NCBI GenBank assembly: GCA_017428525.1
Contig: JAFRQQ010000037.1
Coordinates: 20,365-84,364 of the forward strand
DNA: 64,000 bases
From: Clostridia bacterium
GTDB taxonomy: Bacteria; Bacillota; Clostridia; Oscillospirales; Acutalibacteraceae
Direction of reading: 5' to 3'
Made by a program: the position numbers and the translations under genes. The notes below the pieces were generated by a model. It had not been told where the DNA came from, did no database searches, and was given only the letters and a program-made list of their open reading frames with translations. Shown here piece after piece: positions 25,290-33,454 of this stretch. The first letter of the stretch is position 1. The number at the start of each line of letters is the position of its first letter.

Positions 25290-25760
25290 TTATTTCGTGA
25301 TTGCAAGGATCTTCATTTTCGAAACCTTGCCGTTGGGCATGTGCACCTCGGCGATATCGCCGATCTTCTTGTTGAGGATCGCCTGGCCGACGGGAGAAAG
25401 ATCGGAGATCACGCCGTGCGCCAGATCGCTCTTGCCGAGGATTTTGAATTCCAGCTCCTCATTGTACTCCATATCGAGGAGCTTGACCTTGGAGCCGACG
25501 AGGACGATCTCGGTGGAAACGTCTTCCTCATCGAGGATCTTGGCGTTGCGCAGCGAAACTTCCAGCCGCGCGATTTCGTCCTCCATCTTGGCCTGATCGT
25601 TCATCGCCTCATCGTATTCGGCGTTTTCGGACAGGTCGCCGTGCGAGCGGGCTTCCTTGATTTTTTCGGCGGTTTCATCTCTGCCGGTGGTTTTCAGATA
25701 GTTGAGCCGCTCCACAAGGGCGTTGTAATCCTCTCTGGTAAATACGGTTTGTTTTTCCAT
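25290..25760 (-). CDS. greA: Transcription elongation factor GreA
   Basis: This 156-residue protein has the GreA N-terminal coiled coil (FTREDYNALVERLNYLKTTG, EKIKEARSHGDLSENAEYDE with the acidic tip) and the C-terminal FKBP-like domain (EFKILGKSDLAHGVISDLSP, SPVGQAILNKKIGDIAEVHM). It rescues backtracked RNA polymerase by stimulating transcript cleavage. It has a consensus promoter at 25824-25852 and is followed by lysS, a common Firmicutes pair. Confidence 0.97.
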   Translation of the reverse strand: MEKQTVFTREDYNALVERLNYLKTTGRDETAEKIKEARSHGDLSENAEYDEAMNDQAKMEDEIARLEVSLRNAKILDEEDVSTEIVLVGSKVKLLDMEYNEELEFKILGKSDLAHGVISDLSPVGQAILNKKIGDIAEVHMPNGKVSKMKILAITK

Positions 25761-25823
25761 GATTTCGGTTCTCCTTTGATATTGAGGTACGGCGTTTGCC
25801 GTTCTTCGGTTAGAATTTGATAT

Positions 25824-25852
25824 ATTATATAAAATATATATAATAATGTCAA
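25824..25852 (-). promoter_or_regulatory. Consensus sigma-A promoter of greA-lysS
   Basis: TTGACA, a 17-base AT-rich spacer and TATAAT on the minus strand, a perfect match. It probably also drives the downstream wall polymer genes. Confidence 0.9.
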
Positions 25853-25876
25853 GTTAAAATTTTGTAACCTTTTGTG

Positions 25877-26683
25877 TCAAATGCCGCTGTCGGCGGCGGC
25901 AAACCACGCGCGCAGATGATCCGACGCCGCGGCCAGATCGGAGAAGACGGCGTCGCGGTAATCCGGACAGGCGCAGGTTTCCGTCAGCGCGCCGGCGAAG
26001 GCGAGCGCGTCCACGCCGTCCGGCAGCAGCGCGGCATGGGTCGGGCGCAGGGAGAACGCATGACCGGTCAGCACGGTTGCCGACGTGTCGGCAGATTGCG
26101 CCGTCAGCAGGCAGGCGCTTGCGGGGACACCCGGCGGCACGCCGCTGCAGCAGAGCAGCAGCTCCGGCCCCGGCGCAGGGCGGTAACGGTCGCGCAGCAG
26201 GAGCGTTGCCCCGGCGGTCTGCATGGCGCTTACGCAGACCGGGATATAGCGCGCGGGCGCGCTTGTCAGGATGCGCAGACCGGCGGCGAAGGGGAGCAGC
26301 GCGGGCGCTTGCGATGCCAGCAATCCGCTGCGGTCGCAGAGCGTCACCGTCAGCCGCTGCGGCGGCAATGCGGCGGCTTTCAGCAGAGCGCAGGCCGCGC
26401 GAAACAGTACCTGTGCGCGGAATGCGGCGGGGTCATAGCGGCGAAAGCGGGAATCCGGCGGCAGCGGCAGCGTCTCCGGCGCGAGCAGGCAGGCGGCGTA
26501 GCGGCCACAGTGGGCGGCAACGGCGTCCCACGCCGGCGCGGCAGCGCAGACCGATTCCGTCAGAAACGGCAGGGCGTTGGCTTCCGTGTTCAGTTTCGCG
26601 GGCGTGCGGCGCAGACGGGCCTGCAGACGGCGCGCCTGCCGGCGGCTGCGCGGCGCGGGCACATCGGAAATCAGCACGAACAA
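25877..26683 (-). CDS. Hypothetical protein, function unknown
   Basis: This open frame of 268 residues is rich in Ala, Leu, Arg and Cys, with no signal peptide or clear membrane segment. It begins MFVLISDVPAPRSRRQARRL, and a central part (LTVTLCDRSGLLASQAPALL) looks Rossmann-like but I recognise no family. The length, the position between a terminator (26735-26761) and the greA promoter, and reading-frame behaviour support a real gene. The GC-rich sequence means composition alone is weak evidence. Confidence 0.6.
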   Translation of the reverse strand: MFVLISDVPAPRSRRQARRLQARLRRTPAKLNTEANALPFLTESVCAAAPAWDAVAAHCGRYAACLLAPETLPLPPDSRFRRYDPAAFRAQVLFRAACALLKAAALPPQRLTVTLCDRSGLLASQAPALLPFAAGLRILTSAPARYIPVCVSAMQTAGATLLLRDRYRPAPGPELLLCCSGVPPGVPASACLLTAQSADTSATVLTGHAFSLRPTHAALLPDGVDALAFAGALTETCACPDYRDAVFSDLAAASDHLRAWFAAADSGI

Positions 26684-26734
26684 GGGCCGGCCTCCCTCCT
26701 GCGTGCGGCAGCCGTCGGGCCGCCGAACGACGCA

Positions 26735-26761
26735 AAAAAATACCGGATCGCTCCGGTATTC
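26735..26761 (-). terminator. Terminator after the pseudouridine synthase gene
   Basis: Minus strand: ATACCGGA, loop GCGA, TCCGGTAT, then a run of Ts. Confidence 0.85.
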
Positions 26762-26837
26762 ATTCTTATGCGCGGCAAACGCGGCGCATGAGAGAAAGGG
26801 ATTCGGTTGCGGGACGAAAGCGGACGGCGCACGCCGT

Positions 26838-27587
26838 TCACGGAAGCTGCGGTTCCGCTTCCTCGGCGGGATCCTCCAGCACGGCGGCGACCTCGGCGTC
26901 CGTCATCGGGCGGCAGTCGCCCAAAGCGAGCGCGGGATCGAGCCGCAGCCGACCGATCTGCGTGCGGTGCAGATGCTCCACATGGCTGCCCACGGCGGCG
27001 ACCATGCGCTTGACCTGATGATACTTGCCTTCCCGGATGCGAATCTCGGCGCAGGGTGTTCCTTCGCATGTAAAGGTTTTGACCTTTGCAGGCAGACAGT
27101 CCGTGCCGTCCGCCAGGCGGATGCCCGCCTCCAGCGCGGCCACGCCAGCGGCGTCCAGCGGGTCGGAGAGCGTCACTTCATAGGTTTTATACACATGATG
27201 CGCAGGGCTCATGATCCGGTGCGCAAACGCGCCGTCATCCGTGATGATCAGCAGGCCGGTGCTGTCCCGGTCCAGCCGTCCGGCGGGGAAGAGGGAGCGC
27301 CGGCGGAGCGATTCGGGCAGGATGTCCAGCACCGTCGCTTTTGTCGGATCCGTCGTCGCGCTGATCACGCCCTGTGGCTTGTTGAGCATCAGATAGAGAT
27401 GCTCCCTCATTGTAAAGTTAAATCCCTTTACACTGACGTCGTCCGTTTCGGTGTCGATCAGTTCCTCCGCCCGCATGGCCCGCTGCCCGTTGACCGTGAC
27501 AGCCGCATCCTTGATCAGCTGCCGCGCCTCCTTGCGCGAAACATTGCAGTGCAGGGCGATCAGTTTATCCAGCCGTTTCAATCCCAT
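26838..27587 (-). CDS. RsuA/RluB-family rRNA pseudouridine synthase
   Basis: This 249-residue protein has an S4 RNA-binding domain at the start (LIALHCNVSRKEARQLIKDA) and the RsuA catalytic motif FPAGRLDRDSTGLLIITDDG with the nucleophilic Asp. GKYHQVKRMVAAVGSHVEHL is in the last third. It converts a uridine to pseudouridine in rRNA. Both RsuA (16S U516) and RluB-type (23S) enzymes share this architecture, so the target is not certain; the length leans towards RsuA. It is followed by its own terminator. Confidence 0.92.
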   Translation of the reverse strand: MGLKRLDKLIALHCNVSRKEARQLIKDAAVTVNGQRAMRAEELIDTETDDVSVKGFNFTMREHLYLMLNKPQGVISATTDPTKATVLDILPESLRRRSLFPAGRLDRDSTGLLIITDDGAFAHRIMSPAHHVYKTYEVTLSDPLDAAGVAALEAGIRLADGTDCLPAKVKTFTCEGTPCAEIRIREGKYHQVKRMVAAVGSHVEHLHRTQIGRLRLDPALALGDCRPMTDAEVAAVLEDPAEEAEPQLP

Positions 27588-27600
27588 AATGCCTCCAAAG

Positions 27601-27628
27601 AAAAAGGACCGGCAGCGGGTGCCGGCCC
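27601..27628 (-). terminator. Terminator of gapA
   Basis: Minus strand: GGGCCGGCA pairs with TGCCGGTCC, followed by TTTTT, 18 bases after the gapA stop. Confidence 0.85.
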
Positions 27629-27646
27629 TCGTTGAATATGCAGTAA

Positions 27647-28684
27647 TTACGCAAGCTCCGCGAAATACTTGATGGTTCTGACCATCTGGCTGGTGTAGGA
27701 ATTCTCGTTGTCATACCATGCAACGACCTGCACCTGATAGAGATCGTCCGCCAGCTTGGAGACCATGGTCTGGGTGGCGTCGAAGAGGGAGCCGAAGCGC
27801 ATGCCGATCACGTCGGAGGAAACGATCTGATCCTCGTTGTAGCCGAAGGATTCGGAAGCGGCGGCCTTCATCGCGGCGTTGATGCCTTCCTTGGTCACGT
27901 CCGCGCCCTTGACGACTGCGGTCAGGATCGTGGTGGAGCCGGTGGGAACGGGCACGCGCTGAGCGGAGCCGATGAGCTTGCCGTTGAGCTCGGGGATGAC
28001 AAGGCCGATCGCCTTGGCAGCGCCGGTGGAGTTGGGAACGATGTTCGCAGCGCCGGCACGGGCACGACGCAGGTCGCCCTTTCTGTGGGGACCGTCAAGG
28101 ATCATCTGATCGCCGGTGTAGGCGTGGATCGTGCTCATGATGCCGCTCTGGATGGGGGCATAGTTGTTGAGCGCCTTCGCCATGGGCGCCAGGCAGTTGG
28201 TGGTGCAGGAAGCGGCGGAGATGATGGTATCGTCCGCAGTCAGGGTGTCCTCATTCACGCTGTAAACGATCGTGGGCAGGTCGTTGCCCGCGGGAGCGGA
28301 AATGACGACCTTCTTCGCGCCGGCGTCGATGTGCGCCTGGCTCTTATCCTTGGAGCAGTAGAAACCGGTGCATTCGAGCACAACGTCAACACCCAGCTCG
28401 CCCCAGGGGAGATCCTTCGCGTCCTTCTCGGCATAGATCTTCAGCTCTTTGCCGTCGACGGTGATGGTGTTCGCGTCGTCGTCCGAAGTCACGGTGTGCA
28501 GGTTCTCGCCGATGCGGCCGATGTAGTTGCCCTGCGCGGTGTCATACTTGAGCAGATGGGCCAGCATGGAGGGCTTGGTCAGATCGTTGATCGCAACGAT
28601 CTCATACCCTTCCGCGCCGAACATCTGGCGGAACGCAAGACGGCCGATGCGGCCGAAGCCATTGATTGCAACTTTAACTGCCAT
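27647..28684 (-). CDS. gapA: Glyceraldehyde-3-phosphate dehydrogenase, type I
   Basis: This 345-residue enzyme of central glycolysis oxidises glyceraldehyde-3-phosphate with NAD and phosphate. The N-terminal NAD motif is [19 protein letters not shown]. The catalytic cysteine lies in [18 protein letters not shown], and the substrate-binding region includes [20 protein letters not shown] and [15 protein letters not shown]. It has its own promoter and terminator and a strong ribosome-binding site (GGAGG), consistent with high expression. Confidence 0.97.
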   Translation of the reverse strand: MAVKVAINGFGRIGRLAFRQMFGAEGYEIVAINDLTKPSMLAHLLKYDTAQGNYIGRIGENLHTVTSDDDANTITVDGKELKIYAEKDAKDLPWGELGVDVVLECTGFYCSKDKSQAHIDAGAKKVVISAPAGNDLPTIVYSVNEDTLTADDTIISAASCTTNCLAPMAKALNNYAPIQSGIMSTIHAYTGDQMILDGPHRKGDLRRARAGAANIVPNSTGAAKAIGLVIPELNGKLIGSAQRVPVPTGSTTILTAVVKGADVTKEGINAAMKAAASESFGYNEDQIVSSDVIGMRFGSLFDATQTMVSKLADDLYQVQVVAWYDNENSYTSQMVRTIKYFAELA

Positions 28685-28729
28685 AGTGATGTACCTCCAA
28701 AAATGTTTTCTTTATTTTTGACCGTATTT

Positions 28730-28758
28730 ATTTTAAACAGTTTTACGCGAATATGCAA
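28730..28758 (-). promoter_or_regulatory. Promoter of gapA
   Basis: TTGCAT, a 17-base spacer and TAAAAT on the minus strand, about 45 bases before the gapA start. Confidence 0.65.
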
Positions 28759-28845
28759 CACTTTTTTTCAAGAACGGGAAAGATTTGGTGATGTGAACAA
28801 AATTCACTGCCGCAAACGGCGAATCGGCATGAAAGTGCCGAAGAA

Positions 28846-29328
28846 TCATTTGTGATATTTCCCGCCGCCGGCGATCATGAATGCGCGGTAGACCTGCTCG
28901 AGCAGCATCACGCGGGCGAGCTGATGCGGAAAGGTCATCGGGCTCATGGACAGGCGCAGCCGCGCGCGCTGCTTGACCGCGGGGGCCAGGCCGTAGGAAC
29001 CGCCGATCACGAAGGCGACCTCGGACGCGCCGCCGACCGCGAGGGACTGCAGCGTGTCGCTCAGCGCCTCGGAGGAGAGCAGCTTGCCCTCGATGCACAG
29101 CGCGATCACCTCGGTGCGCGGGGAAAGCAGGGCGAGAATGCGTTTGCCTTCCTCCGCGAGCGCGGCTTCGATCTGCGCCGGGGACGGCGTTTCCGGCAGC
29201 CGCGCGGGCGGCAGCTCGGTCACGGTCAGGCGGCAGAAGGCGCCCAGCCGTTTCTGGTATTCCGCAGCCGCCATGCGCAGATAGTCCTCTTTCAGTTTGC
29301 CGATGCAGAGCAGTTGAATGTTGAGCAT
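28846..29328 (-). CDS. rlmH: 23S rRNA pseudouridine-1915 N3-methyltransferase
   Basis: This 160-residue SPOUT methyltransferase acts on helix 69 of the 50S subunit. It starts LNIQLLCIGKLKEDYLRMAA, has EVAFVIGGSYGLAPAVKQRA (the SAM-binding knot glycine motif) and ends LEQVYRAFMIAGGGKYHK, all typical of RlmH. It lies nine bases downstream of the metallo-hydrolase gene, so the two are co-transcribed. Confidence 0.96.
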   Translation of the reverse strand: MLNIQLLCIGKLKEDYLRMAAAEYQKRLGAFCRLTVTELPPARLPETPSPAQIEAALAEEGKRILALLSPRTEVIALCIEGKLLSSEALSDTLQSLAVGGASEVAFVIGGSYGLAPAVKQRARLRLSMSPMTFPHQLARVMLLEQVYRAFMIAGGGKYHK

Positions 29329-29337
29329 GGTGCGTCC

Positions 29338-30123
29338 TCACAGGCCGATGGCGGGGTTGCAGTCGCCCGCCACCTGCAGCAGATAATCGGTGCCCTCCTG
29401 CGCGCCGGCAATCTGCAGCTCGGCGCGGGTCGTCTCCCGCGCAAGGGCGGGCAGGTTGTTTTCCCGGCTCAGATGGCCGAGCACGAAGCGGGTCGTGCCG
29501 CTTTCCAGCAGCTTGACCGCCGTTTCGGCGCAGCGGTCGTTGCAGAGATGGCCGCGGTCGGAAAGAATGCGCTCCTTCAGAAAATAGGGGTAGGGGCCGT
29601 TCTGGAGCATACGCAGATCGTGGTTGGATTCGAGCAGCACCAGATCGCTGCCGGCAACGGCGTCCATGACGGTCTGCGTCACGCAGCCGATGTCGGTCGC
29701 CACAGCCAGCCTTCTGCCGTCCGGCGCGGTGACGGAAAAGCCCGTGCTCTCGCGCGCGTCGTGCGGCGTGCGGAACGGGCGCACGAAAAAGCCGCCGACC
29801 TCCGCGCCCTCCGCCGGCAGGACGTGGGTGCGTGTTTTGGGGTCGATCGCGCGCAGCGCCTCCATGCCGGCAAGCGTGCCGGCCGAGGCATAAACGTCGA
29901 TGCCGTGGCGCTTGGCAAAGACGCGCACGCCGCTGATATGGTCGTTATGTTCATGCGTTACAAAGATCGCGGCCACCTGCGACGGGTCCACGCCGATCTC
30001 CGCGAGCGCCGTTTCCGCGCGCTTTGCGCTCACGCCGATATCAATCAGAATGCCGCCGCCCGCCGCGCCGATGAAGGTGCAGTTGCCGCTGCTGGAAGAA
30101 TACAGAGAGCAGAATTTCGCCAT
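29338..30123 (-). CDS. MBL-fold metallo-hydrolase (YycJ/WalJ-like)
   Basis: This 261-residue metallo-beta-lactamase-fold protein has the metal motif THEHNDHISGV and begins MAKFCSLYSSSSGNCTFIGA. That start is the hallmark of the YycJ/WalJ group, implicated in coordinating cell division with DNA replication in Firmicutes. Other conserved points are VATDIGCVTQTVMDAVAGSD, LESNHD and LGHLSRENN. It lies between murA and rlmH. It could be a nuclease or a related phosphodiesterase; the substrate is not evident. Confidence 0.9.
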   Translation of the reverse strand: MAKFCSLYSSSSGNCTFIGAAGGGILIDIGVSAKRAETALAEIGVDPSQVAAIFVTHEHNDHISGVRVFAKRHGIDVYASAGTLAGMEALRAIDPKTRTHVLPAEGAEVGGFFVRPFRTPHDARESTGFSVTAPDGRRLAVATDIGCVTQTVMDAVAGSDLVLLESNHDLRMLQNGPYPYFLKERILSDRGHLCNDRCAETAVKLLESGTTRFVLGHLSRENNLPALARETTRAELQIAGAQEGTDYLLQVAGDCNPAIGL

Positions 30124-30198
30124 GATGTACCGCCTTGCTTTGATATAAAGAACGGCTTCCGGAGTTGTTGCGCCGGAAGCCTGTCTGCACTGTCGGAA

Positions 30199-31488
30199 TT
30201 AAACTGCGTGCGCCGCGTCGTTGTCGGGGAAGCGGATGCGGCGGATATCCGCGCCGAGCGCGGCGAATTTTTCGACCACATTCTCATAACCGCGGTCGAT
30301 ATGGAGGATCTCTTCGATCTCAGTGGTGCCCGAGGCCGCGCAGCCCGCGATCAGCATCGCAGCGCCGGCACGCAGATCGTCCGCCTTGACCGGTGCGCCG
30401 CGCAGCGCTTCCACGCCCTGCACGACCGCCAGCTGGCCTTCGACCTTGATGTTCGCGCCCATGCGGTTGAGCTGCTCCGCATAGCGGAAGCGGTTGGACC
30501 AGATGCCCTCGTTGATATAGCTCGTCCCCTGCGCGAGCGCAAGGAGCACCGCCATCTGCGGCTGCATATCGGTCGGGAAGCCGGGATGCGGCATGGTCTT
30601 GATGCTGCAGTGGCCGGGCCGATGATCCAGAGAAACGCGGACGGCGTCGTCGAATTCCTCCACCTGCGCGCCGCACTCCACCAGCTTGGAGGAGATGGAT
30701 TCCAGGTGCTTGGGGATCACGTTTTTGATCAGCACGTTGCCGAACGTGGCGGCGGCAGCCACCATGAAGGTGCCGGCTTCGATCTGATCGGGAATGATGG
30801 AATAGGTGCAGCCGTGCATCTTTTCGACGCCGCGGATCTTGATGGTGTCCGTACCCGCGCCGCGCACATCCGCGCCCATGGAGTTCAGGAAGTTCGCCAG
30901 ATCGACGATGTGCGGCTCCTTCGCCGCGTTTTCGATGACGGTCAGGCCCTCCGCCTTCACGGCGGCGAGCAGAATGTTGACCGTGGCGCCCACGGAGACC
31001 ACGTCCAGATAGACCGGACTGCCGATCAGGCGGTCGGCATGCGCGTCAACGATGGCGTTGTCTTCGATGGAAACATCTGCGCCGAGCGCCTCGAAGCCCT
31101 TGATATGCTGATCGATCGGCCGGGGACCGAGATAGCAGCCGCCGGGCATGGCGACCTTCGCGCGGCCGAAACGGCCGAGCAGCGCGCCGATGAAATAATA
31201 GGACGCGCGCAGAAACTTTGTCATGTCATGCGAGATCACGAAAGAATTGACCGCGCGTGCGTCGATTTCGATGGTGTTTGCGTTGATCAGGCGGACCTGC
31301 GCGCCGATGTGGCGCAGGGTCTTCATCATATGGGAAACGTCGCTGATAGAGACGGGCAGATTTTCGATCCGGCAGATATCCTGAGAAAGAATTGCAGCCG
31401 GGATAATGGCAAGCGCGGCGTTCTTTGCGCCGCTGACGGTGACTTCACCGTGCAGCGGGCGTCCGCCGCGGATCACGAATTTTTCCAA
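30199..31488 (-). CDS. murA: UDP-N-acetylglucosamine 1-carboxyvinyltransferase
   Basis: This 429-residue enzyme makes the first committed peptidoglycan precursor from UDP-GlcNAc and PEP. It begins EKFVIRGGRPLHGEVTVSGA with KNAAL following, and has the active-site cysteine in VAMPGGCYLGPRPIDQHIKG. The second half (HPGFPTDMQPQMAVLLALAQ, NRMGANIKVEGQLAVVQGVE) is intact. The start is a TTG at 31488 with GAGGG nine bases upstream. A promoter lies at 31669-31697, leaving a leader of about 170 bases. Confidence 0.96.
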   Translation of the reverse strand: MEKFVIRGGRPLHGEVTVSGAKNAALAIIPAAILSQDICRIENLPVSISDVSHMMKTLRHIGAQVRLINANTIEIDARAVNSFVISHDMTKFLRASYYFIGALLGRFGRAKVAMPGGCYLGPRPIDQHIKGFEALGADVSIEDNAIVDAHADRLIGSPVYLDVVSVGATVNILLAAVKAEGLTVIENAAKEPHIVDLANFLNSMGADVRGAGTDTIKIRGVEKMHGCTYSIIPDQIEAGTFMVAAAATFGNVLIKNVIPKHLESISSKLVECGAQVEEFDDAVRVSLDHRPGHCSIKTMPHPGFPTDMQPQMAVLLALAQGTSYINEGIWSNRFRYAEQLNRMGANIKVEGQLAVVQGVEALRGAPVKADDLRAGAAMLIAGCAASGTTEIEEILHIDRGYENVVEKFAALGADIRRIRFPDNDAAHAV

Positions 31489-31668
31489 GCGTCAGTCCCT
31501 CTTTTCCTGGTTTGCTGCGGCAGCCAGCGCCGCCGTGCATGCGAAACGGAGCATCCATATCAAAACAAAAAAGATACAATCAAAACAAAAACGGCAGTCG
31601 CCGGCAGGCGCTGCGGCTCCGTCTCCCGGCGGGGGAGAGGACGGCGCAACCGGCTCATGCAGTCAAAT

Positions 31669-31697
31669 ATTATAGCACAGTTTCCGGGGTTTGAAAA
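31669..31697 (-). promoter_or_regulatory. Promoter of murA
   Basis: A consensus TATAAT lies 17 bases after TTTTCA on the minus strand. Confidence 0.7.
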
Positions 31698-32154
31698 GCC
31701 CAAACGGCAAAAAAATTTCATAAAATCCCCTGTTTTTTGCGCGTTTTTTTGAAAATTCCGTCGAAAACCGTTGAAATTCGCGGCAACTATATATAGTATA
31801 GCTCAAAATCGGACGGGATATATCGTGGGTCGGCGTTTAGTAAAATCTAACAAAACCCGTAAACAGTTTTTGGTCGCTCTGTCTTTGGATGTTTTGCCGA
31901 ATCACCGCGCGAAAGCGCAGGAAGGAGCCGGCGGATCGGCAAAATGTGAGACCGCAGCGCGGGTAGAAACGGAAATCCGAACAAAAAAACAGCCGTGCTT
32001 TTGTGATTATTTTACAAAGCATTCTATGGCATACCCGCGGCGGAAAAACGGGTCTTGACAGGGAAAAACGGCATTGTATTTCCAAAGTCGAATAAAATGT
32101 GTTCAGAATTCACAATAAGTTAATAAAATCCCACAAAAAAATTGCACATTTCTA

Positions 32155-32183
32155 TTGCAAAATGTAAGCGCATTGTGTAAAAT
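32155..32183 (+). promoter_or_regulatory. Promoter of the CdaR/PucR-type regulator
   Basis: TTGCAA, a 17-base spacer and TAAAAT, about 155 bases upstream of the start codon at 32340. Confidence 0.65.
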
Positions 32184-32339
32184 GTATATATTACGATGGT
32201 CAATTTGTCTAAAAAACCAATGAAAGTGCCGTGCAGCGGTCACCTTGCGGAGGACTCATTGTGCAGCCGGCAGTCCGGAACAGCCCTGCCTGCCGCACAT
32301 CGCCCGACGGCCAAACAAAAGAGATGAGGGGTAAACACT

Positions 32340-33422
32340 ATGTCAAACAGAATTTTTCAGGGTCTGGTGCACCAGATGCGCGACGCGGTCGGCAGGACGC
32401 TGGGCGTCATTGACGAAACCGGCACCATCATCGCGTGCAGCGAGCTGAGCAAGATCGGCGAGGTGATCTCCACGGCCTCCGATGTGTTTGCGGACAATGA
32501 GCTGCATTACATCAACGGCGCGACCTTCTGCAATTTCGGCACCCACATCCAGACAGAGTACGCCGTGTTTGTGGAGGGGACGGACGAGCTGGCCGGGCGC
32601 TTTGCCGCGATCTGCTGCGTTTCACTGGAGAGCTTAAAACAGTATTATGAGGAAAAATTCGACCGGAGCAATTTCATCAAGAACGTGATCCTTGACAATA
32701 TCCTGCCCGGCGACATTTATCTCAAGTCCCGCGAGCTGCGCTTCAACAGCGAGGCCACGCGCGTGGTGCTGCTCATCCGCATCACCGACCATAACGACGC
32801 GGCAGTCTTCGATTCCGTGCAGAATCTGTTCCCGGACAAGACCAAGGATTTCATCATCAACATCAACGAGCATGACATCGCCATCGTCAAGGAAGTGCGC
32901 AGCAACATCGAGAGCAAGGATCTCGAGAAGCTGGCGCGTTCGATCTCCGATTCCCTGAGCACCGAGCTTTATACCCGCGTGCTTGTCGGCATCGGCACGA
33001 CCGTCGAGGGCATCAAGGATCTTGCGCGTTCCTTCAAGGAGGCGCAGATTGCGCTGGAGGTCGGCAAGGTGTTCGATACCGAAAAGACCATCGTCAGCTA
33101 TGAGAATCTCGGCATTGCGCGCCTGATTTATCAGCTGCCGACCACCCTGTGCGACATGTTCCTGCGCGAAGTATTCAAAAAGGGCTCGATCGACAGTCTG
33201 GACTATGAAACGCTGTTTACCATTCAAAAATTCTTTGAAAACAACCTGAATGTTTCCGAGACCTCGCGGCGGCTGTTCGTGCACAGAAACACGCTCGTCT
33301 ACCGCCTGGAGAAGATCAAGAAGCTCACGGGCCTGGATCTGCGCGAGTTTGACGATGCAATCGTTTTCAAAGTCGCCCTGATGGTCAAGAAATATCTGGA
33401 CGCAAAGCCGGAGAAGTATTGA
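32340..33422 (+). CDS. CdaR/PucR-family transcriptional regulator
   Basis: This 360-residue protein ends with the PucR-type C-terminal HTH (QKFFENNLNVSETSRRLFVH, RNTLVYRLEKIKKLTGLDLR, then EFDDAIVFKVALMVKKYLDA). The N-terminal 130 residues look like a sensor domain (GRTLGVIDETGTIIACSELS). The middle, about 150-300, resembles the GGDEF-like domain of CdaR regulators (VLVGIGTTVEGIKDLARSF). The family responds to sugar diacids or purines; the ligand here is unknown. It is 32 bases upstream of ftsE with no terminator, so it may be co-transcribed with the division genes, which is unusual. ATG 32340 follows GAGGGG. Confidence 0.87.
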   Translation: MSNRIFQGLVHQMRDAVGRTLGVIDETGTIIACSELSKIGEVISTASDVFADNELHYINGATFCNFGTHIQTEYAVFVEGTDELAGRFAAICCVSLESLKQYYEEKFDRSNFIKNVILDNILPGDIYLKSRELRFNSEATRVVLLIRITDHNDAAVFDSVQNLFPDKTKDFIININEHDIAIVKEVRSNIESKDLEKLARSISDSLSTELYTRVLVGIGTTVEGIKDLARSFKEAQIALEVGKVFDTEKTIVSYENLGIARLIYQLPTTLCDMFLREVFKKGSIDSLDYETLFTIQKFFENNLNVSETSRRLFVHRNTLVYRLEKIKKLTGLDLREFDDAIVFKVALMVKKYLDAKPEKY

Positions 33423-33454
33423 TCCGAGGGTCAACACGGTAAGGACTTGATTTT

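Larger units (their letters stand above)
31489..32339. other. Gene-free spacer between murA and the CdaR-type regulator
   Basis: This stretch holds the murA promoter and leader on the minus strand (31489-31697) and the promoter and about 150-base leader of the regulator gene on the plus strand (32155-32339). Between them, 31700-32150 is AT-rich with stop codons in all frames except a 95-codon stretch that has no family resemblance or good ribosome-binding site. I see no RNA gene or repeat in it. Confidence 0.6.

Noticed and set aside
28852..31752. Very long plus-strand open frame of 966 codons
   Set aside because: It lies antisense to rlmH, the metallo-hydrolase and murA, all with clear motifs, and its composition (His, Arg, Ala, Gly, Asp) is that of a GC-rich shadow frame.
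31771..32058. 95-codon plus-strand frame in the murA/regulator spacer
   Set aside because: No ribosome-binding site, no recognisable domain, erratic composition; more likely a chance frame in a regulatory spacer.
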